A DNA stretch of 64,000 bases from CAWBRT01 sp963832785 (GCA_963832785.1 CAWHVF010000005.1:2852001-2916000); one strand, 5' to 3'. Shown: positions 20,742-31,904, counted from the first letter of the stretch. Numbers and translations are program-made. The notes: generated by a model from the letters alone, not told the origin.

Positions 20742-22419
20742 TCAACTCGGTCTCTTTTTCCCGCGGTCGAGCAGGATCTGATTAGCCGGCGAGCGGCTCT
20801 CGCCGACGCTGGTCACGTAAATCGCCGGCCGGTCCAGCACCGGGCAGGCGAATTCGCAAGCGCCGCAGCCGACGCAGCGCCCAGGATCAAGATATGGCCG
20901 CTTCACCTGCTTGAGGTTGCCGGAAGAATCCGCCACCTCGGCCGGGCGCAGATAGATTGCCTTGGGCGAAGTAGGGCACCACTCTTCACAGACAATGCAT
21001 TCGGTGGCCATGGCCCACGGCAGGCAGCGCCCACGATCGTAGAAGGCGATTCCCAGCTTTATGGGCTTGTTGTCGCCCGCCGGTTTCGCCGCCCAGCCCT
21101 TTTCCTCGGGTGTGATCTCCCAAATGGCGCCCGTGGGACACACCTGCGAGCACAATACGCAACTGGGTTCGCAATAGCCGACGCGCGGCACCAGCACCGG
21201 CGTCCACAAGCCCTCCAGGCCGGCTTCGACCAGGGTGGGATGCAGGGCGTTGTTGGGACAGACTTTCATGCACTCGCCGCAGCGCACGCAACGCGCCAGA
21301 AAATGCGCCTCGTCGACTGCGCCCGGCGGACGCAGCAGCCGTTCGTGCCGCTCGACCGCGTAGCCGGTCGTGCTGCGCGCCAGCGGCACAACGGCCACGC
21401 CGGCGGCCAGGCTGGCCAGCAGCTTGCGCCGCTGCAGGTTGGCGCCGACGATGGTCTTCTCTTCCGAGAAAAAGCGAAAGGCCAGCGCCTTGTCCGGGCA
21501 ATCTTCGACGCAGTTGAGGCAGAGATGGCACTCCGCCTTTCGCCAGGGGCTTCCGCCGATAGGATCGTCGCCGCCCTGGCAGTGCATCAGGCAACGGTTG
21601 CAATCGTCGCAGTGCTCGGGTTTCTTTGCCAGCCCGAGAATCGACCAGCGCGAGAGCAGGCCGAGCAAGGCCCCCAAGGGACACAGGGCGCGGCACCAGA
21701 AGCGCGAGACGCGCAGATTGAGCACCAGCAGAAAAAGGAAGATCAGGCCGAGAAAAATGCCTTGACGAAAGTACGGCTGCTTGAAGCTGAGCAGCAGCGC
21801 GCCAAAGATAAAGTGCAACACGCTGCCGGCCGTCTGCGCCAGCCCGGAGCTGCTGCGCTCCAGTAAGCTGCAGCCCGGCGCCCAGCGCGTAATTGACTCC
21901 GGGCAGGATGGACAACGCCAGCGAGCGCACCAGCAGCGAAATGGGATCGAACCACCCGGCCACGCCGCTGCCGAAAACGGCGGCCGCCAGCACTACCAGC
22001 AGAAGGTAATATTTCGCGGTTTGCCAGCGCTTGTAGCGGTTCGACTCAATCAACTGCCGGCCGCGCTTGCGCTCCGACTTCAAGCTGCTCAGGAAATGGT
22101 TGAGCGAGCCCATGGGGCAGATCCAACCGCAAAAAAAGCGCCCCAGAAACAGGGTAGGGATGATGATCGCCAGGCTCCACAGCAGTCCGTGGTAGAGGGC
22201 ATGGCTGCCCAGCGCGTTGAGCACCGCTACCAGCGGATCGATTTGGAAAAACCAGCGGACCGGGTAGGGCAGGCGAAGGTCGCCGGCGGCATGCAGGGAA
22301 CCGCGCAACTCCGTGCGCAGCAGCAGGAAGAGGAAGAGCGCGAAAAAAACGATCTGCGAGATCAGGCGCAGTCTGGCCGCTTTCAAAAAACGCACCCCGG
22401 TGCTCCTTCGTTCGTCCAC
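20742..22419 (-). CDS. Membrane-bound polyferredoxin, NapH/NosR-like (one frame break near 21870)
   Basis: A ~558-residue protein with four or five membrane helices in its N-terminal half and 4Fe-4S clusters around and after them. Seen motifs include CGWICPMGSLNHFL (NapH/NosR type), CRALCPLGALLG, CDDCNRC...C, CHLCLNCVEDCPD, CVRCGECMKVCPNN, CVLCSQVCPTGAI, CIVCEEWCPTSPK and CVGCGACEFACPV. That is at least six cluster sites. The frame changes at about 21870 (GAGLQ to SLLERSSSG), one extra base. Such proteins pass electrons through the membrane; the partner here is probably the DUF362 protein encoded downstream on the same strand. Confidence 0.82.
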
Positions 22420-22698
22420 CCCGGACCTGGGCCCTCGCTGCCGCCCACAAAGGCAACGGCAGCCTGTGCTGGAGCCGTCTCCAGATAGGTGCGCTGTTTA
22501 TGTTGCAGGAAGCAGGCCGCCGGTTTCTGTGAGCACTGTCACTGTTCAGTGCCTGCCAGCCGGCATCCTGCGGGGAGCGGAAGCGGAGCCGATAGGATCT
22601 GCGCCATCCAGAGCCGTTCTATAGTTGCTGTGCCCGCGTGGAAGCACCGGGCTTTAGCCTGGTGTAGAGGGCCAGCCCAGGCTAAATCAGCCGAATCT
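22420..22698. other. Intergenic gap upstream of the polyferredoxin gene and downstream of pntB
   Basis: No gene is apparent. The stretch 22648-22685 has stem-like text (GGGCTTTAGCCTGG then CCAGCCCAGGCTAAA), giving a hairpin next to the pntB stop. It could end the pnt transcript or be a REP-type element; no clear U-run follows. Confidence 0.4.
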
Positions 22699-24078
22699 TT
22701 ACGCCGCGTGCTGCACCGCCTGGGCCAACTGCGAAAGCGAAGCCTTGGCGTCTCCGTAGAGCATGGTGGTTACCGGCTTGAAGAACAGCGGGTTTTCCAG
22801 CCCGGAGAAGCCGCGTCCCTGTCCGCGTTTAAGCACGATGACCGACTTGGCGCGGTCGACCTCCAGGATGGGCATGCCGGCGATGGGGCTCTTGGGATTG
22901 TCGCGCGCGTCCGGGTTAACCACGTCGTTGGCGCCGATCACCACGGCCACGTCGGTGCTGGGAAATTCCGGGTTGATCTGCTCCATCTCGTACAACTCCG
23001 AATACGGAACATTAGCCTCGGCCAGCAGCACGTTCATGTGACCGGGCATGCGTCCGGCGACCGGATGGATGGCGTATTTGACGGTGACGCCGCGCGCCTC
23101 CAGTTGATCGGCCAGTTCACGCACCGCGTGCTGCGCCTGCGCCGTAGCCAAGCCGTAGCCGGGGACGAAGATGACCCGTCCGGCATAGGCTAATTGCACG
23201 GCAGCGTCCTCCAGTTGAATCTCGCGCATGGTTCCGCCTGCATCCGCCGCGGCCGCGTGCACCGCCCCGAATCCGCCAAACAGCACGTTACTGATCGAGC
23301 GGTTCATGGCCCGGCACATCAGGATGGAAAGGATCAGGCCCGAGAAGCCATCCAGGGTGCCGGCAATTATCAGCAAGCTGTTGGAGAGCACGAAGCCGGT
23401 GGCGGCAGCCGCCAATCCGGCATAGGAGTTCAGCAGCGACATGACGACCGGCATGTCGGCCGAGCCGATCGGAATCACCAGCATGACGCCGAAGATGGTC
23501 GCCAGCCCCGCCATCAGGTAGAACGCGACGGCGGCTTCCGGATGCAGTATCAGGTAAATAAAGCTGCCGATGGTGGCGCCGAACAGCAGCAGGTTGAGCA
23601 GATGCTGTCCCTTGAACTGTATGGGCATGCCACGCACCACGCCCTGGAGCTTGCCGGCGGCGATCAGGCTTCCCGTGGTGGTCAGCGCGCCCAGCATGAC
23701 TTCGAAGCCCAGAGCGCCCAGGGTAAAGCGCCCCATGCTTGCGCCGTGAATTGTGTATTCGGCTATGCCGACCAGGGCGGCAGCCAGCGCGCCGAAGGCG
23801 TGCGAGAGCGCCGTCCGCTGCGGCATGGCCGTCATGGGCACCCAGATGGCCATCAGCGCGCCGACAATCGAGCCGATCACCAGCCCGGCAATGATCCACT
23901 CGAAGCTGACGATTTCCTTATGCATCAGCGTGCCGATGATGCCCGCCAGCATTCCCGCTTCGGCGTAGAACATGCCGCGGCGCGCGCTCTCGGGGTGGCT
24001 CATGGCCTTCAGCCCGAGCACGAAGAGCACCGACGCCAGCAGGTAAGTGGCTTCGATGAAGTAGGTCGCCGGCGTCAC
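22699..24078 (-). CDS. pntB: NAD(P) transhydrogenase subunit beta
   Basis: The membrane and NADP(H)-binding subunit of the proton-translocating transhydrogenase, which uses the proton gradient to make NADPH from NADH. About eight or nine hydrophobic helices fill the first ~270 residues; the C-terminal domain has the NADP-binding VPGYGLATAQAQHAVREL, HPVAGRMPGHMNVLLAEA and VVIGANDVVNPDARD. The length of 459 residues is typical. Its start overlaps the pntAB stop by 4 nt. It is the third gene of the pntAA-pntAB-pntB operon (transcribed leftwards), the three-polypeptide form found in many bacteria such as Rhodospirillum. Confidence 0.95.
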   Translation of the reverse strand: MTPATYFIEATYLLASVLFVLGLKAMSHPESARRGMFYAEAGMLAGIIGTLMHKEIVSFEWIIAGLVIGSIVGALMAIWVPMTAMPQRTALSHAFGALAAALVGIAEYTIHGASMGRFTLGALGFEVMLGALTTTGSLIAAGKLQGVVRGMPIQFKGQHLLNLLLFGATIGSFIYLILHPEAAVAFYLMAGLATIFGVMLVIPIGSADMPVVMSLLNSYAGLAAAATGFVLSNSLLIIAGTLDGFSGLILSILMCRAMNRSISNVLFGGFGAVHAAAADAGGTMREIQLEDAAVQLAYAGRVIFVPGYGLATAQAQHAVRELADQLEARGVTVKYAIHPVAGRMPGHMNVLLAEANVPYSELYEMEQINPEFPSTDVAVVIGANDVVNPDARDNPKSPIAGMPILEVDRAKSVIVLKRGQGRGFSGLENPLFFKPVTTMLYGDAKASLSQLAQAVQHAA

Positions 24079-24425
24079 TTGCGCACCGCCTTTTCCGGGG
24101 TCCCCGGTAAAGGCGGCTGTTGCATTTGCCGGGGTGGCGTCCGCCGTTGCTGGAACATCTTCAGCATGCGGTCGGTGATGCCGAACCCGCCAACGACGTT
24201 AATAGTCGAGGCGGTCACCGCCAGGAATCCCAGAATGGTGCTCAGCCGGGTGTAGTGCGCCCCGGCGATCACCAGCGAGCCGATCAGCGAAATGCCGGAA
24301 ATGGCATTGGTGGCCGACATAAGCGGCGTGTGCAGCAGCGGGGGCACACGCGATATGACCTGATAGCCCAGAAAGGCCGCCAGCACGAAGACGTACAGAG
24401 AAACGATTAGCAACTGTGAGTTCAC
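24075..24425 (-). CDS. pntAB: NAD(P) transhydrogenase alpha subunit, membrane part
   Basis: A 116-residue membrane protein with a first helix (LLIVSLYVFVLAAFLGYQVI), then PPLLHTPLMSATNAISGI, which is the conserved transhydrogenase segment, and two more helices. In E. coli this part is fused to the NAD-binding domain; here it is separate. It overlaps pntB by 4 nt and lies 56 nt after pntAA. The C-terminal tail is basic and Pro-rich. Confidence 0.93.
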   Translation of the reverse strand: MNSQLLIVSLYVFVLAAFLGYQVISRVPPLLHTPLMSATNAISGISLIGSLVIAGAHYTRLSTILGFLAVTASTINVVGGFGITDRMLKMFQQRRTPPRQMQQPPLPGTPEKAVRK

Positions 24426-24481
24426 GTGGCCTCCTGACTTTCAACGTAGCGGTGGCCGCCCCTGGCCGCCCAGAGCAGGCT

Positions 24482-25651
24482 TCAAGCCGCCTGCAGGCAG
24501 ACGCGCTTGTTCACCGCTTCGCCCTGGTGCGCGACACACGAGTCGCGAATGATTTCGTCGTTCCAGTCGAGGTTGAGAGCGCCGCCGGAGCCCTCGGCTA
24601 ACGCCGCGTTAGCTGGCGCGTAATTGCGCATCAGCAGTTGCAGGAAATTGCTGAGATTGCGCGAATACAACTGGCTGGCGTGCACCGGGACGCTGGCGGG
24701 AAGATTCGCCGGCCCCAGGATAGTGACGCCGTTGTGATCCACCTCTTCACCCAGCCGCGTCAGCTCGCAATTGCCGCCGGTCGGCGCGGCCAGATCGACC
24801 ACCACCGAACCCGGCCTCATCTGTTCGACCGAGGCGCGCGAGAGCAGCCGGGGAGCACGCTTGCCGGGAACCTGCGCGGTGGTAATCACCACGTCCGAGG
24901 TGCGGGCGTTGGTGGCAATCAGCTCGCGCCCGCGTGCCAGCGCCTCTTCGCTCAGCTCTTTGGCGTATCCGCCCTTATCTTCGGTCTCGATGCCGCCCAG
25001 ATCGACTTCCAGGAACTTGGCCCCCAGCGAGCGCACCTGCTCTCCGGCCGCCGCCCGGACGTCGTAGGCGCTCACCACCGCGCCCAGCCGGCGGGCGGTG
25101 GCGATGGCCTGCAGCCCGGCAACCCCGGCGCCCAGCACCAGCACGCGCGCCGGCGGAATGGTGCCGGCGGCGGTCATAAGCAGGGGAAACATGCGCGGCA
25201 GGCGCTCGGCGGCCAGCAGCACCGCCTTGTAGCCGGCCACGGTGGCCATCGAGGAAAGAGCGTCCATGGCCTGAGCCCGGGTAATACGCGGCACCAGCTC
25301 CATGGCGAATAAGGTGGCCCCGCCCTCCAGCGCAGGCTGCAGCGATGCCGGCGCGTCCAGCGGCCGCAGGAAACCGATGATGACCGCGCCGGACTTGATC
25401 TGGCGCAAATCGGCTGGCGCGGGGCAATTTACCACCGGCAGCACATCGGCGGCAGCCAGCAGCCGCTGGCGATCAGAGCTGATCGAGGCTCCAGCCTGGC
25501 GATAATCTTCATCCCCGGCCCCAGCCGCAGCTCCGCTGCCGGCCTCAACCGCAACTTCAAATCCTTTGGCGACGAGCCCGCGCACCGCCTCGGGCAACAA
25601 GGCCACACGGTTCTCACCCGGCGACAACTCCCGCAGAATCGCAATCTGCAA
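24482..25651 (-). CDS. pntAA: NAD(P) transhydrogenase alpha subunit, NAD-binding part
   Basis: The soluble NAD(H)-binding subunit (alanine-dehydrogenase-like fold). It begins MQIAILRELSPGENRVALLPE, has the RLPRMFPLLMTAAGTIPPARV segment, then the Rossmann motif GAGVAGLQAI, and the mobile loop region SEEALARGRELIA. The length of 389 residues fits the soluble-subunit form. GAGGAGGGG precedes the start. The 273-nt gap to accD upstream holds the operon promoter, which I could not fix. First gene of the pnt operon. Confidence 0.95.
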   Translation of the reverse strand: MQIAILRELSPGENRVALLPEAVRGLVAKGFEVAVEAGSGAAAGAGDEDYRQAGASISSDRQRLLAAADVLPVVNCPAPADLRQIKSGAVIIGFLRPLDAPASLQPALEGGATLFAMELVPRITRAQAMDALSSMATVAGYKAVLLAAERLPRMFPLLMTAAGTIPPARVLVLGAGVAGLQAIATARRLGAVVSAYDVRAAAGEQVRSLGAKFLEVDLGGIETEDKGGYAKELSEEALARGRELIATNARTSDVVITTAQVPGKRAPRLLSRASVEQMRPGSVVVDLAAPTGGNCELTRLGEEVDHNGVTILGPANLPASVPVHASQLYSRNLSNFLQLLMRNYAPANAALAEGSGGALNLDWNDEIIRDSCVAHQGEAVNKRVCLQAA

Positions 25652-25924
25652 AGCGGCCCCTCCTCGCTATAGGTATTTTCGATTTCAGATATTTTTAATT
25701 TCAGATTGGAAGGCAGTGGACCGGAATAAAGCCTGAAATCCCCCCACACCCACCTACACCATAAAGGATGCAAAAGGCAGGAAAACGGCTTCTCTCTTTT
25801 TGGCGCAGGATCGTGCCAGAAACCGGAGAATAGCCGGAAAACGCCCCGCCGGCGCTGGGATTTCAGCCGGGACACCACCCAATCGCTGCTGGGAGCGCGG
25901 CGGCGGGGCCGGAATGTTGGAAAG

Positions 25925-26782
25925 CTAGGCGCTTTGGCGCGGCGCCATCCAGTCGAGGGCGCGCGTGATGTAGTCTTTCAGCTCGCGGCGGTGCACCACC
26001 GCGTCCAGCATGCCGTGCTGCAGCAGGAACTCGGAGCGCTGGAAGCCCTCGGGCAGCTTCTGCCGGATGGTCTGCTCGATGACGCGCGGGCCGGCAAAGC
26101 CGATCAGCGCTCCCGGCTCGGCAATATTCAGGTCGCCGAGCATGGCGAACGAGGCATTGGTGCCGCCGGTGGTGGGATCGGTCAGCACCGAGATGAAGGG
26201 AACCTTGGCATCGTCAAGTTTGGCCAGCGCGGCTGAGACCTTCGCCATGGTCATCAGGCTGACCACGCCTTCCATCATGCGGGCGCCCCCGGAGGCGGAG
26301 ACGGTAATCACCGGTGTATGCTCCGCCTGGCCCGCCTCGATGGCCCGGGTAATGGCCTCGCCGACCACCGCGCCCATGCTCCCGCCGATAAAGCCATACG
26401 CCATGGCGCTCACGATAACCGGCCGTCCCTTGAGCAGCCCGCGCGCGTTAATGACGGCATCGGTAAGTCCCGTATCCTTGCGCGCCTGTTCGAGGCGCCC
26501 GGCATAGGGCTTCAGGTCGGTGAATTTCAGCGGGTCGGTGGAAACCAGATTGTTGCTGAACTCCTGGTAGCGGCCCTCGTCCAGCAAATGCGCCAGGCGC
26601 TGGCGCGCATCGATGCGGAAATGCTTGTTGCACTTGGGACAGACGTGCAGATTCTCTTCCAACTCCTTTTTCCAGATAATCTGCCGGCACTGCTCACACT
26701 TGACCCACAGGCCTTCGGTCTTGACCTTTTTCTCGCCGGCCGCATCTACCGGCTCTGACGCCTGCCGCTTAAACCAGCTCAT
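25925..26782 (-). CDS. accD: Acetyl-CoA carboxylase carboxyltransferase subunit beta
   Basis: The beta subunit of the carboxyltransferase that makes malonyl-CoA for fatty acid synthesis. The N-terminal zinc ribbon is intact (C29, C32, C48, C51), and the carboxyltransferase core shows SMGAVVGEAITRAIE, SASGGARMMEGVVSLMTMAK, TDPTTGGTNASFAMLGD and IGFAGPRVIEQTI. The length of 285 residues is normal. No accA is nearby. It is preceded (upstream to the right) by rlmH with a 101-nt gap. Confidence 0.95.
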   Translation of the reverse strand: MSWFKRQASEPVDAAGEKKVKTEGLWVKCEQCRQIIWKKELEENLHVCPKCNKHFRIDARQRLAHLLDEGRYQEFSNNLVSTDPLKFTDLKPYAGRLEQARKDTGLTDAVINARGLLKGRPVIVSAMAYGFIGGSMGAVVGEAITRAIEAGQAEHTPVITVSASGGARMMEGVVSLMTMAKVSAALAKLDDAKVPFISVLTDPTTGGTNASFAMLGDLNIAEPGALIGFAGPRVIEQTIRQKLPEGFQRSEFLLQHGMLDAVVHRRELKDYITRALDWMAPRQSA

Positions 26783-26883
26783 AACGAAGAAAAGAATATC
26801 AAACCCACGGCCGTTATACTACGCGTTGCGACTTGGCAGGCAAGGGCCTCGCCGGGTGAACCCGAAACTTGAAACTGCTTCTT

Positions 26884-27324
26884 TCAGTGTCCGCAGTGAT
26901 AGGGGTGGCCTTTCAGGATGGTGAATGCCCGGTAAAGCTGCTCGGCCAGCACCGCCTGGGCCAGCTCGTGCGGCAGAGTGATGGGCCCGAAGGAAAGCTT
27001 GAAGTCGGCGGCGGTAAGCGCCGCGTGGCTCCAGCCGTCGGCCGGGCCGACGGCAAAAACAAGCTCCTGTGTGCCGCCCTCCTGGTAATCGCGGATCAGC
27101 TCGGCAATGCGCTCGCTGTCGAGCTGCTTGCCCTGCCGCTCCAGGACCACCAGGACCGGCGGTACGCGTGAGCTCTTTCCCGGCGACTTCAGCAGCGCCT
27201 CTTCAGAGGCATACTCTATGCTCTCGGCCACGATGTATCCGCGCAAGCGCCGCAGGTACTCGCTGGTCAGTGCCTCGATTGACGGGTCTTTGGTCTTGCC
27301 TATCCAGGCGATGCGCAGTTTCAC
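26884..27324 (-). CDS. rlmH: 23S rRNA (pseudouridine1915-N3)-methyltransferase
   Basis: A 146-residue SPOUT methyltransferase that methylates pseudouridine 1915 in helix 69. Seen are the start MKLRIAWIGKTKDPSIE, LERQGKQLDSERIAELI, the SAM-binding FAVGPADGW and the knotted C-terminus SFGPITLPHELAQAVLAEQLYRAF followed by GHPYHCGH. Length and ends are typical; the family often ends KGxPYHR/H. It lies directly downstream of rsfS, a common pairing. Confidence 0.95.
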   Translation of the reverse strand: MKLRIAWIGKTKDPSIEALTSEYLRRLRGYIVAESIEYASEEALLKSPGKSSRVPPVLVVLERQGKQLDSERIAELIRDYQEGGTQELVFAVGPADGWSHAALTAADFKLSFGPITLPHELAQAVLAEQLYRAFTILKGHPYHCGH

Positions 27325-27381
27325 TGGTTTAGCCGCCTCTCAGCAATCACGGCCATGGGCGGCATGGCACAGCCGACGCCC

Positions 27382-27846
27382 TCACTTGCGGGCGCGCTTG
27401 CGGGCGGCTCTGGCACGCTTGGGCGCTTTGGCAATGGTTTTGGGCGCGATTTTCCCGCGGGCCGCCGGACGGGCTCGCGCCGGAGCCTTGAGATCGCTCT
27501 CGGTGACGTGCCTGGCCGATTTCCACAGCCGCTCCAGGTCGTAAAAGCCGCGCGATTTGAGGGAGAAGACATGCACCACGAAATCGACGTAGTCGAGCAG
27601 GATCCATTCCGCCTGCTCGTAGCCCTCGCGGTGATTGGGCTCGAAGCCCTCCGCCGAGAGCTTCTCGTCGATTTCATCGGCTATCGCCTGCACCTGGCGC
27701 GGGTTGCCGCCGCTGCAGATGAGAAAGTAGTCGGTAAAGGCGCTGGACTGCTGGCCGAGCTCCAGGATGGTGATTTCCTCGGCCTTCTTGGACTGGGCGG
27801 CCGAAAGAGCGATCAAAACCTGCTGCCTGATGTCGTTTCTTTTCAT
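27382..27846 (-). CDS. rsfS: Ribosomal silencing factor RsfS
   Basis: RsfS (DUF143) binds L14 and blocks subunit joining in stationary phase. The protein has the family text KKAEEITILELGQQSSAFTDYFLICSG, GNPRQVQAIADEID, REGYEQAEWILLDYVDFVVHVF and FYDLERLW. After the domain there is a ~35-residue Lys/Arg/Ala-rich tail that is not usual. The gene precedes rlmH by 57 nt. The common neighbours nadD or obg are absent. Confidence 0.93.
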   Translation of the reverse strand: MKRNDIRQQVLIALSAAQSKKAEEITILELGQQSSAFTDYFLICSGGNPRQVQAIADEIDEKLSAEGFEPNHREGYEQAEWILLDYVDFVVHVFSLKSRGFYDLERLWKSARHVTESDLKAPARARPAARGKIAPKTIAKAPKRARAARKRARK

Positions 27847-28051
27847 CGTATGTGGTCCCGGCGCGTCTTTGCCGCGCGCCGGGTGGGGTTCTGGTATCTG
27901 TACAACGGCCCGCGTCCGCAGTCAATGCCAATCGTCAACCGGCTGCAGAGCGCTGCGGTTATTGATTGCTGCATATGTTATGTCCTAGGGGCAGCACATG
28001 TTCGATGTGATTAGGGTCCCATTACAGTGATCGTGTATCCAAGAAAGAGAT

Positions 28052-28163
28052 GTCATGGCGAGCGGAGGCGCGTAGCGCCGGAGTCGAGTCATCTTGTGTT
28101 TTCGCGGCAAAACACAAGATTCCTCCACTCCGCCGCGCTGCGCACGGCTTTGGTCGGAATGAC
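28052..28163. repeat. Dispersed palindromic intergenic repeat, copy 1
   Basis: The element starts GTCATGGCGAGCGGAGGCG and ends TTTGGTCGGAATGACG, so its ends are inverted (GTCAT...ATGAC). Inside is a perfect 12-bp stem ATCTTGTGTTTT / AAAACACAAGAT (28091-28102 and 28109-28120) and then TCCTCCACTCCGC. A related element with the same end-to-end plan lies at 57376-57498. This looks like a short non-coding mobile or REP-like repeat family. The remainder of the 409-nt gap 27847-28255 shows nothing else. Confidence 0.6.
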
Positions 28164-28255
28164 GTTCTCAATATTTTGATCTAGACACATCGGTCATCTA
28201 TCAGAAGCCTGGGACATTACTTTTGCAGGCCTCAATAAAGTAAAACCCAAAAACT

Positions 28256-28714
28256 TTAATACGGCGAGAAGCTCAGCGTCTTGCTCCCCTTTTCCACCCA
28301 GATGTGCGCCTTTTCCGGACGCTGGTTCACGGTGACCACCACCACCACGCCGCTGCTGTCCCCCTTGACCGGAGGCACCGCCGAGCCGTCGATGTGGTAG
28401 CTCTGAATGATGCCATATTCGCCCGCCGGCCCCCAGTCCTGATAGAAAGCCGCAAAAGGATAACGCGCATACTGCTGGGTGTGCTGCTTCCACTCAGGGT
28501 CGTTCATCCAGACCGCGTAAGCCTGCTCGTAGTTTTTTGCCTGCAGGGCGGCGAAGAAGCGGTCCACGCGGTGCTCCTCGGGCCAATAGCGGAACAACCA
28601 GCCGAGCACGGCGATGATCAGCAGCAGGACCAAGCCGCCGATGAGGCGCAGGCGCTTGCGGCGCTCACTGGCCGGGTCGTAGGGCTGGTGTTCGAACAGG
28701 GTAGTGGCCATCAC
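28256..28714 (-). CDS. Membrane-anchored protein of unknown function
   Basis: A 152-residue protein with a short cytoplasmic N-terminus, one helix (LIGGLVLLLIIAVLGWLF) and a periplasmic domain rich in aromatic residues (EEHRVDRFFAALQAKNYEQAYAVW in two parts). This 'helix plus A-L-x-x-x-Y-x-x-A-Y' layout resembles small-ligand-binding or chaperone-like NTF2-type modules, but I cannot name the family. Two ATGs adjoin at the start. No operon partner is evident. Confidence 0.65.
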   Translation of the reverse strand: MMATTLFEHQPYDPASERRKRLRLIGGLVLLLIIAVLGWLFRYWPEEHRVDRFFAALQAKNYEQAYAVWMNDPEWKQHTQQYARYPFAAFYQDWGPAGEYGIIQSYHIDGSAVPPVKGDSSGVVVVVTVNQRPEKAHIWVEKGSKTLSFSPY

Positions 28715-28816
28715 GGTTTCACCGTTGCCGTTGTTTCACTATAACTCCGTTGGCGCTTACTTGCCGAGCCCGCCGAGTGCAACGGTAGTGTCCTAATTTG
28801 GATTCTGGCGTGTCCG

Positions 28817-29596
28817 TTAAGTGTTGTAGTTATACCCAGGAGGCCCGCCAATGCGGAATCCGGGCGGATTGAGTACCGTCCCATCCGGAGATTCTATTAC
28901 GCCTCCCCTGCGGGGATAGTAGAGAGCGCAAACCTGAGTGGTTCCCTTGCGTTTGAAAGCATCCTCATACTCAATACGCCCATAAGCACAGAAAACGACA
29001 TTACCCGATACGGTCAATGCCATTTGTTCTACGAGGTTGCCAGAGCCGTTTTCAAGCGGAATAGAAACCGCATATTTATATCCGGGCGGGAAAACAATTT
29101 GTCTATCAATAGAATTCGTGTTCGGCAAATATACAGGAATTGGCTCAAGTTCAGGCTTGGGTGGAAATGCCGTATTGTCAACTGGTATAGTGCGGCACCT
29201 ATACTTCTCACTTATGATCCGGGCGGGAGTATTTCCAGCAACTTGTATTTGCCAAACGATACCAGGAATGATGCCTTCTTCGATAACACTTTTGGTAAGC
29301 GGCTCTTTGGGCTGGCCGACAACGCTTGCAAGCACCCAAGCGCGATCTGCGTCCATTTGGGCGTTGGCTTGCTTTTCAATAGCCTTGAGTGTGCGTAGCG
29401 CAAGACAGACACCGCCCACGCCCACTGTGGCAAGAATTAGCGAAAAAAGCCAGCTCGTGTAATCTATCCAGTTCTTCGGAATGTCGGCACGCACATCGAG
29501 AGGCTTGGCGGCGGAAACAGAGACACTTGTCTCTTTGGGCGCTTGCGCGGACAACTGCGCGACCGACAGAAGCAGAGCCAATATCAGCGTTCTCAT
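28817..29596 (-). CDS. Exported membrane protein of unknown function
   Basis: A 259-residue protein with a signal peptide (LILALLLSVAQLSAQA), a second hydrophobic helix at ~residues 50-68 (WLFSLILATVGVGGVCLAL) and a short coiled-coil-like segment (KAIEKQANAQMDADRAW). The rest is probably a beta-rich periplasmic domain. The layout is common among uncharacterised bacterial proteins with LTLKAIEKQ-type linkers after the helix. Nothing in the context fixes its role. Local AT content is higher than its neighbours. Confidence 0.6.
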   Translation of the reverse strand: MRTLILALLLSVAQLSAQAPKETSVSVSAAKPLDVRADIPKNWIDYTSWLFSLILATVGVGGVCLALRTLKAIEKQANAQMDADRAWVLASVVGQPKEPLTKSVIEEGIIPGIVWQIQVAGNTPARIISEKYRCRTIPVDNTAFPPKPELEPIPVYLPNTNSIDRQIVFPPGYKYAVSIPLENGSGNLVEQMALTVSGNVVFCAYGRIEYEDAFKRKGTTQVCALYYPRRGGVIESPDGTVLNPPGFRIGGPPGYNYNT

Positions 29597-29748
29597 AGCG
29601 AGGAAATATTAGCAGGATTTCGTTAAACCGCGTGATTCAACGGTAAGAGCGTCAAAATGGGACACAACCAGTGCAACTGCCCCGCTTCAAGCAAAAAAGC
29701 TCGGGTGGTTCACCCCGGCAAACGCAGCGGTTGCGCTGGCGAGGGTGG

Positions 29749-30857
29749 TTACAGCGTGCGCTTGAACAGCACGGTGGCGAGCAGCAGCATTGATATTCCA
29801 AAGACCGCCAGGAAAATCGCGTCCGGCAGGATGGCCAGCAATCCCGCCTCTTTCAGCAGCACGTCCTTGAAGCCGCGCACGGCATAGGTAAAGGGATCGA
29901 AGCGGGCGATCGCCCGCAGCCACCCCGGAAAGGCGTTGATCGGGTAGATGGCGCCGCTGGGGAAGAACAGCAGCGTGTTGAGGATGCCGAACATGGCGCG
30001 CGGCACCAGCGGGTCTTCCACTCGCACCATCATCAGGAACATCATGGCATTGAAGGCGACCGAGGTGCAGACGATCATCAGCAACAGTTGCAGTCCGCTC
30101 CAGGGATCGAAGATGGTGCCCACCCCGGCCAGCAGCGCTCCGATGACGGTGATCACCACCCCGGACATTATGGCCTTGATGGAGCCGGCGATGTTCAGCC
30201 CCAGAACCAGCTCCAGCTTGGTGATGGGGGTGACCAGAAATCCCTCGTGCACGCCGCGCGCCTTGTCGTCGATGTAGAGCATGCCGCCGCCGATCATCAC
30301 CGATACGAACATAGCCAGGGTAATCGAGCCCGGCAGCAGGAACTTCATGTACTCGATGTACGGGTAGAGCTCGACAATCTCCAGCGCGATCTGCTGGGGA
30401 ATGCGCGGGGACGCAGTGGGCTGGTTAAGCGCGTCGGTCAGCTCCTGCATCTTCTGTTCGAGGCTGCTGCTCATGAACTGGTCGGTGTTGTCCACCACCA
30501 GGCCCAGGCGGGGATGGTTCTGCTCGTAGAACTTGCTGGAAAACTGCGGCGGAATGATGACCGCCCCGTCCAGCTTGCCGGTGCGCACGTCCTCCTGCGC
30601 CCGCTTGTCGTCGTCGTAGTAGATAGGCTTGAAGGTGGCTACGTTGGCGGCGATGGAATCGAAGGCCTCGCGAATGCGCAGCGCCTGCGTGCCGTGGTCA
30701 TGATCGACCACGCCCATGCGGGCATCGCGAATCTTGCCGCCAAAGGCATTGCCCAGAATAACGAGCTGCACCAGCGGAAACACCATCGAAGCCAGCATCA
30801 GCGCCGGCGAACGGAAGAATTTGCGCAGTTCGCGCTCCACGATGGCCAGGGCCCGAT

Positions 30858-30861
<4 letters not shown>
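29749..30861 (-). CDS. ABC-2 type transporter permease
   Basis: A 370-residue permease with one helix near the N-terminus (ALMLASMVFPLVQLVILGNAF), a large extracytoplasmic region, and five helices in the C-terminal half; this is the ABC2_membrane_3 (YbhR-like) layout. Its start overlaps the ATPase stop by 4 nt. Together with the ATPase and the membrane-fusion protein upstream it forms a drug or lipid exporter. Systems of this type usually have two permeases; only one gene is seen here, so it may act as a homodimer. Confidence 0.9.
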
Positions 30862-31904
<1,043 letters not shown>

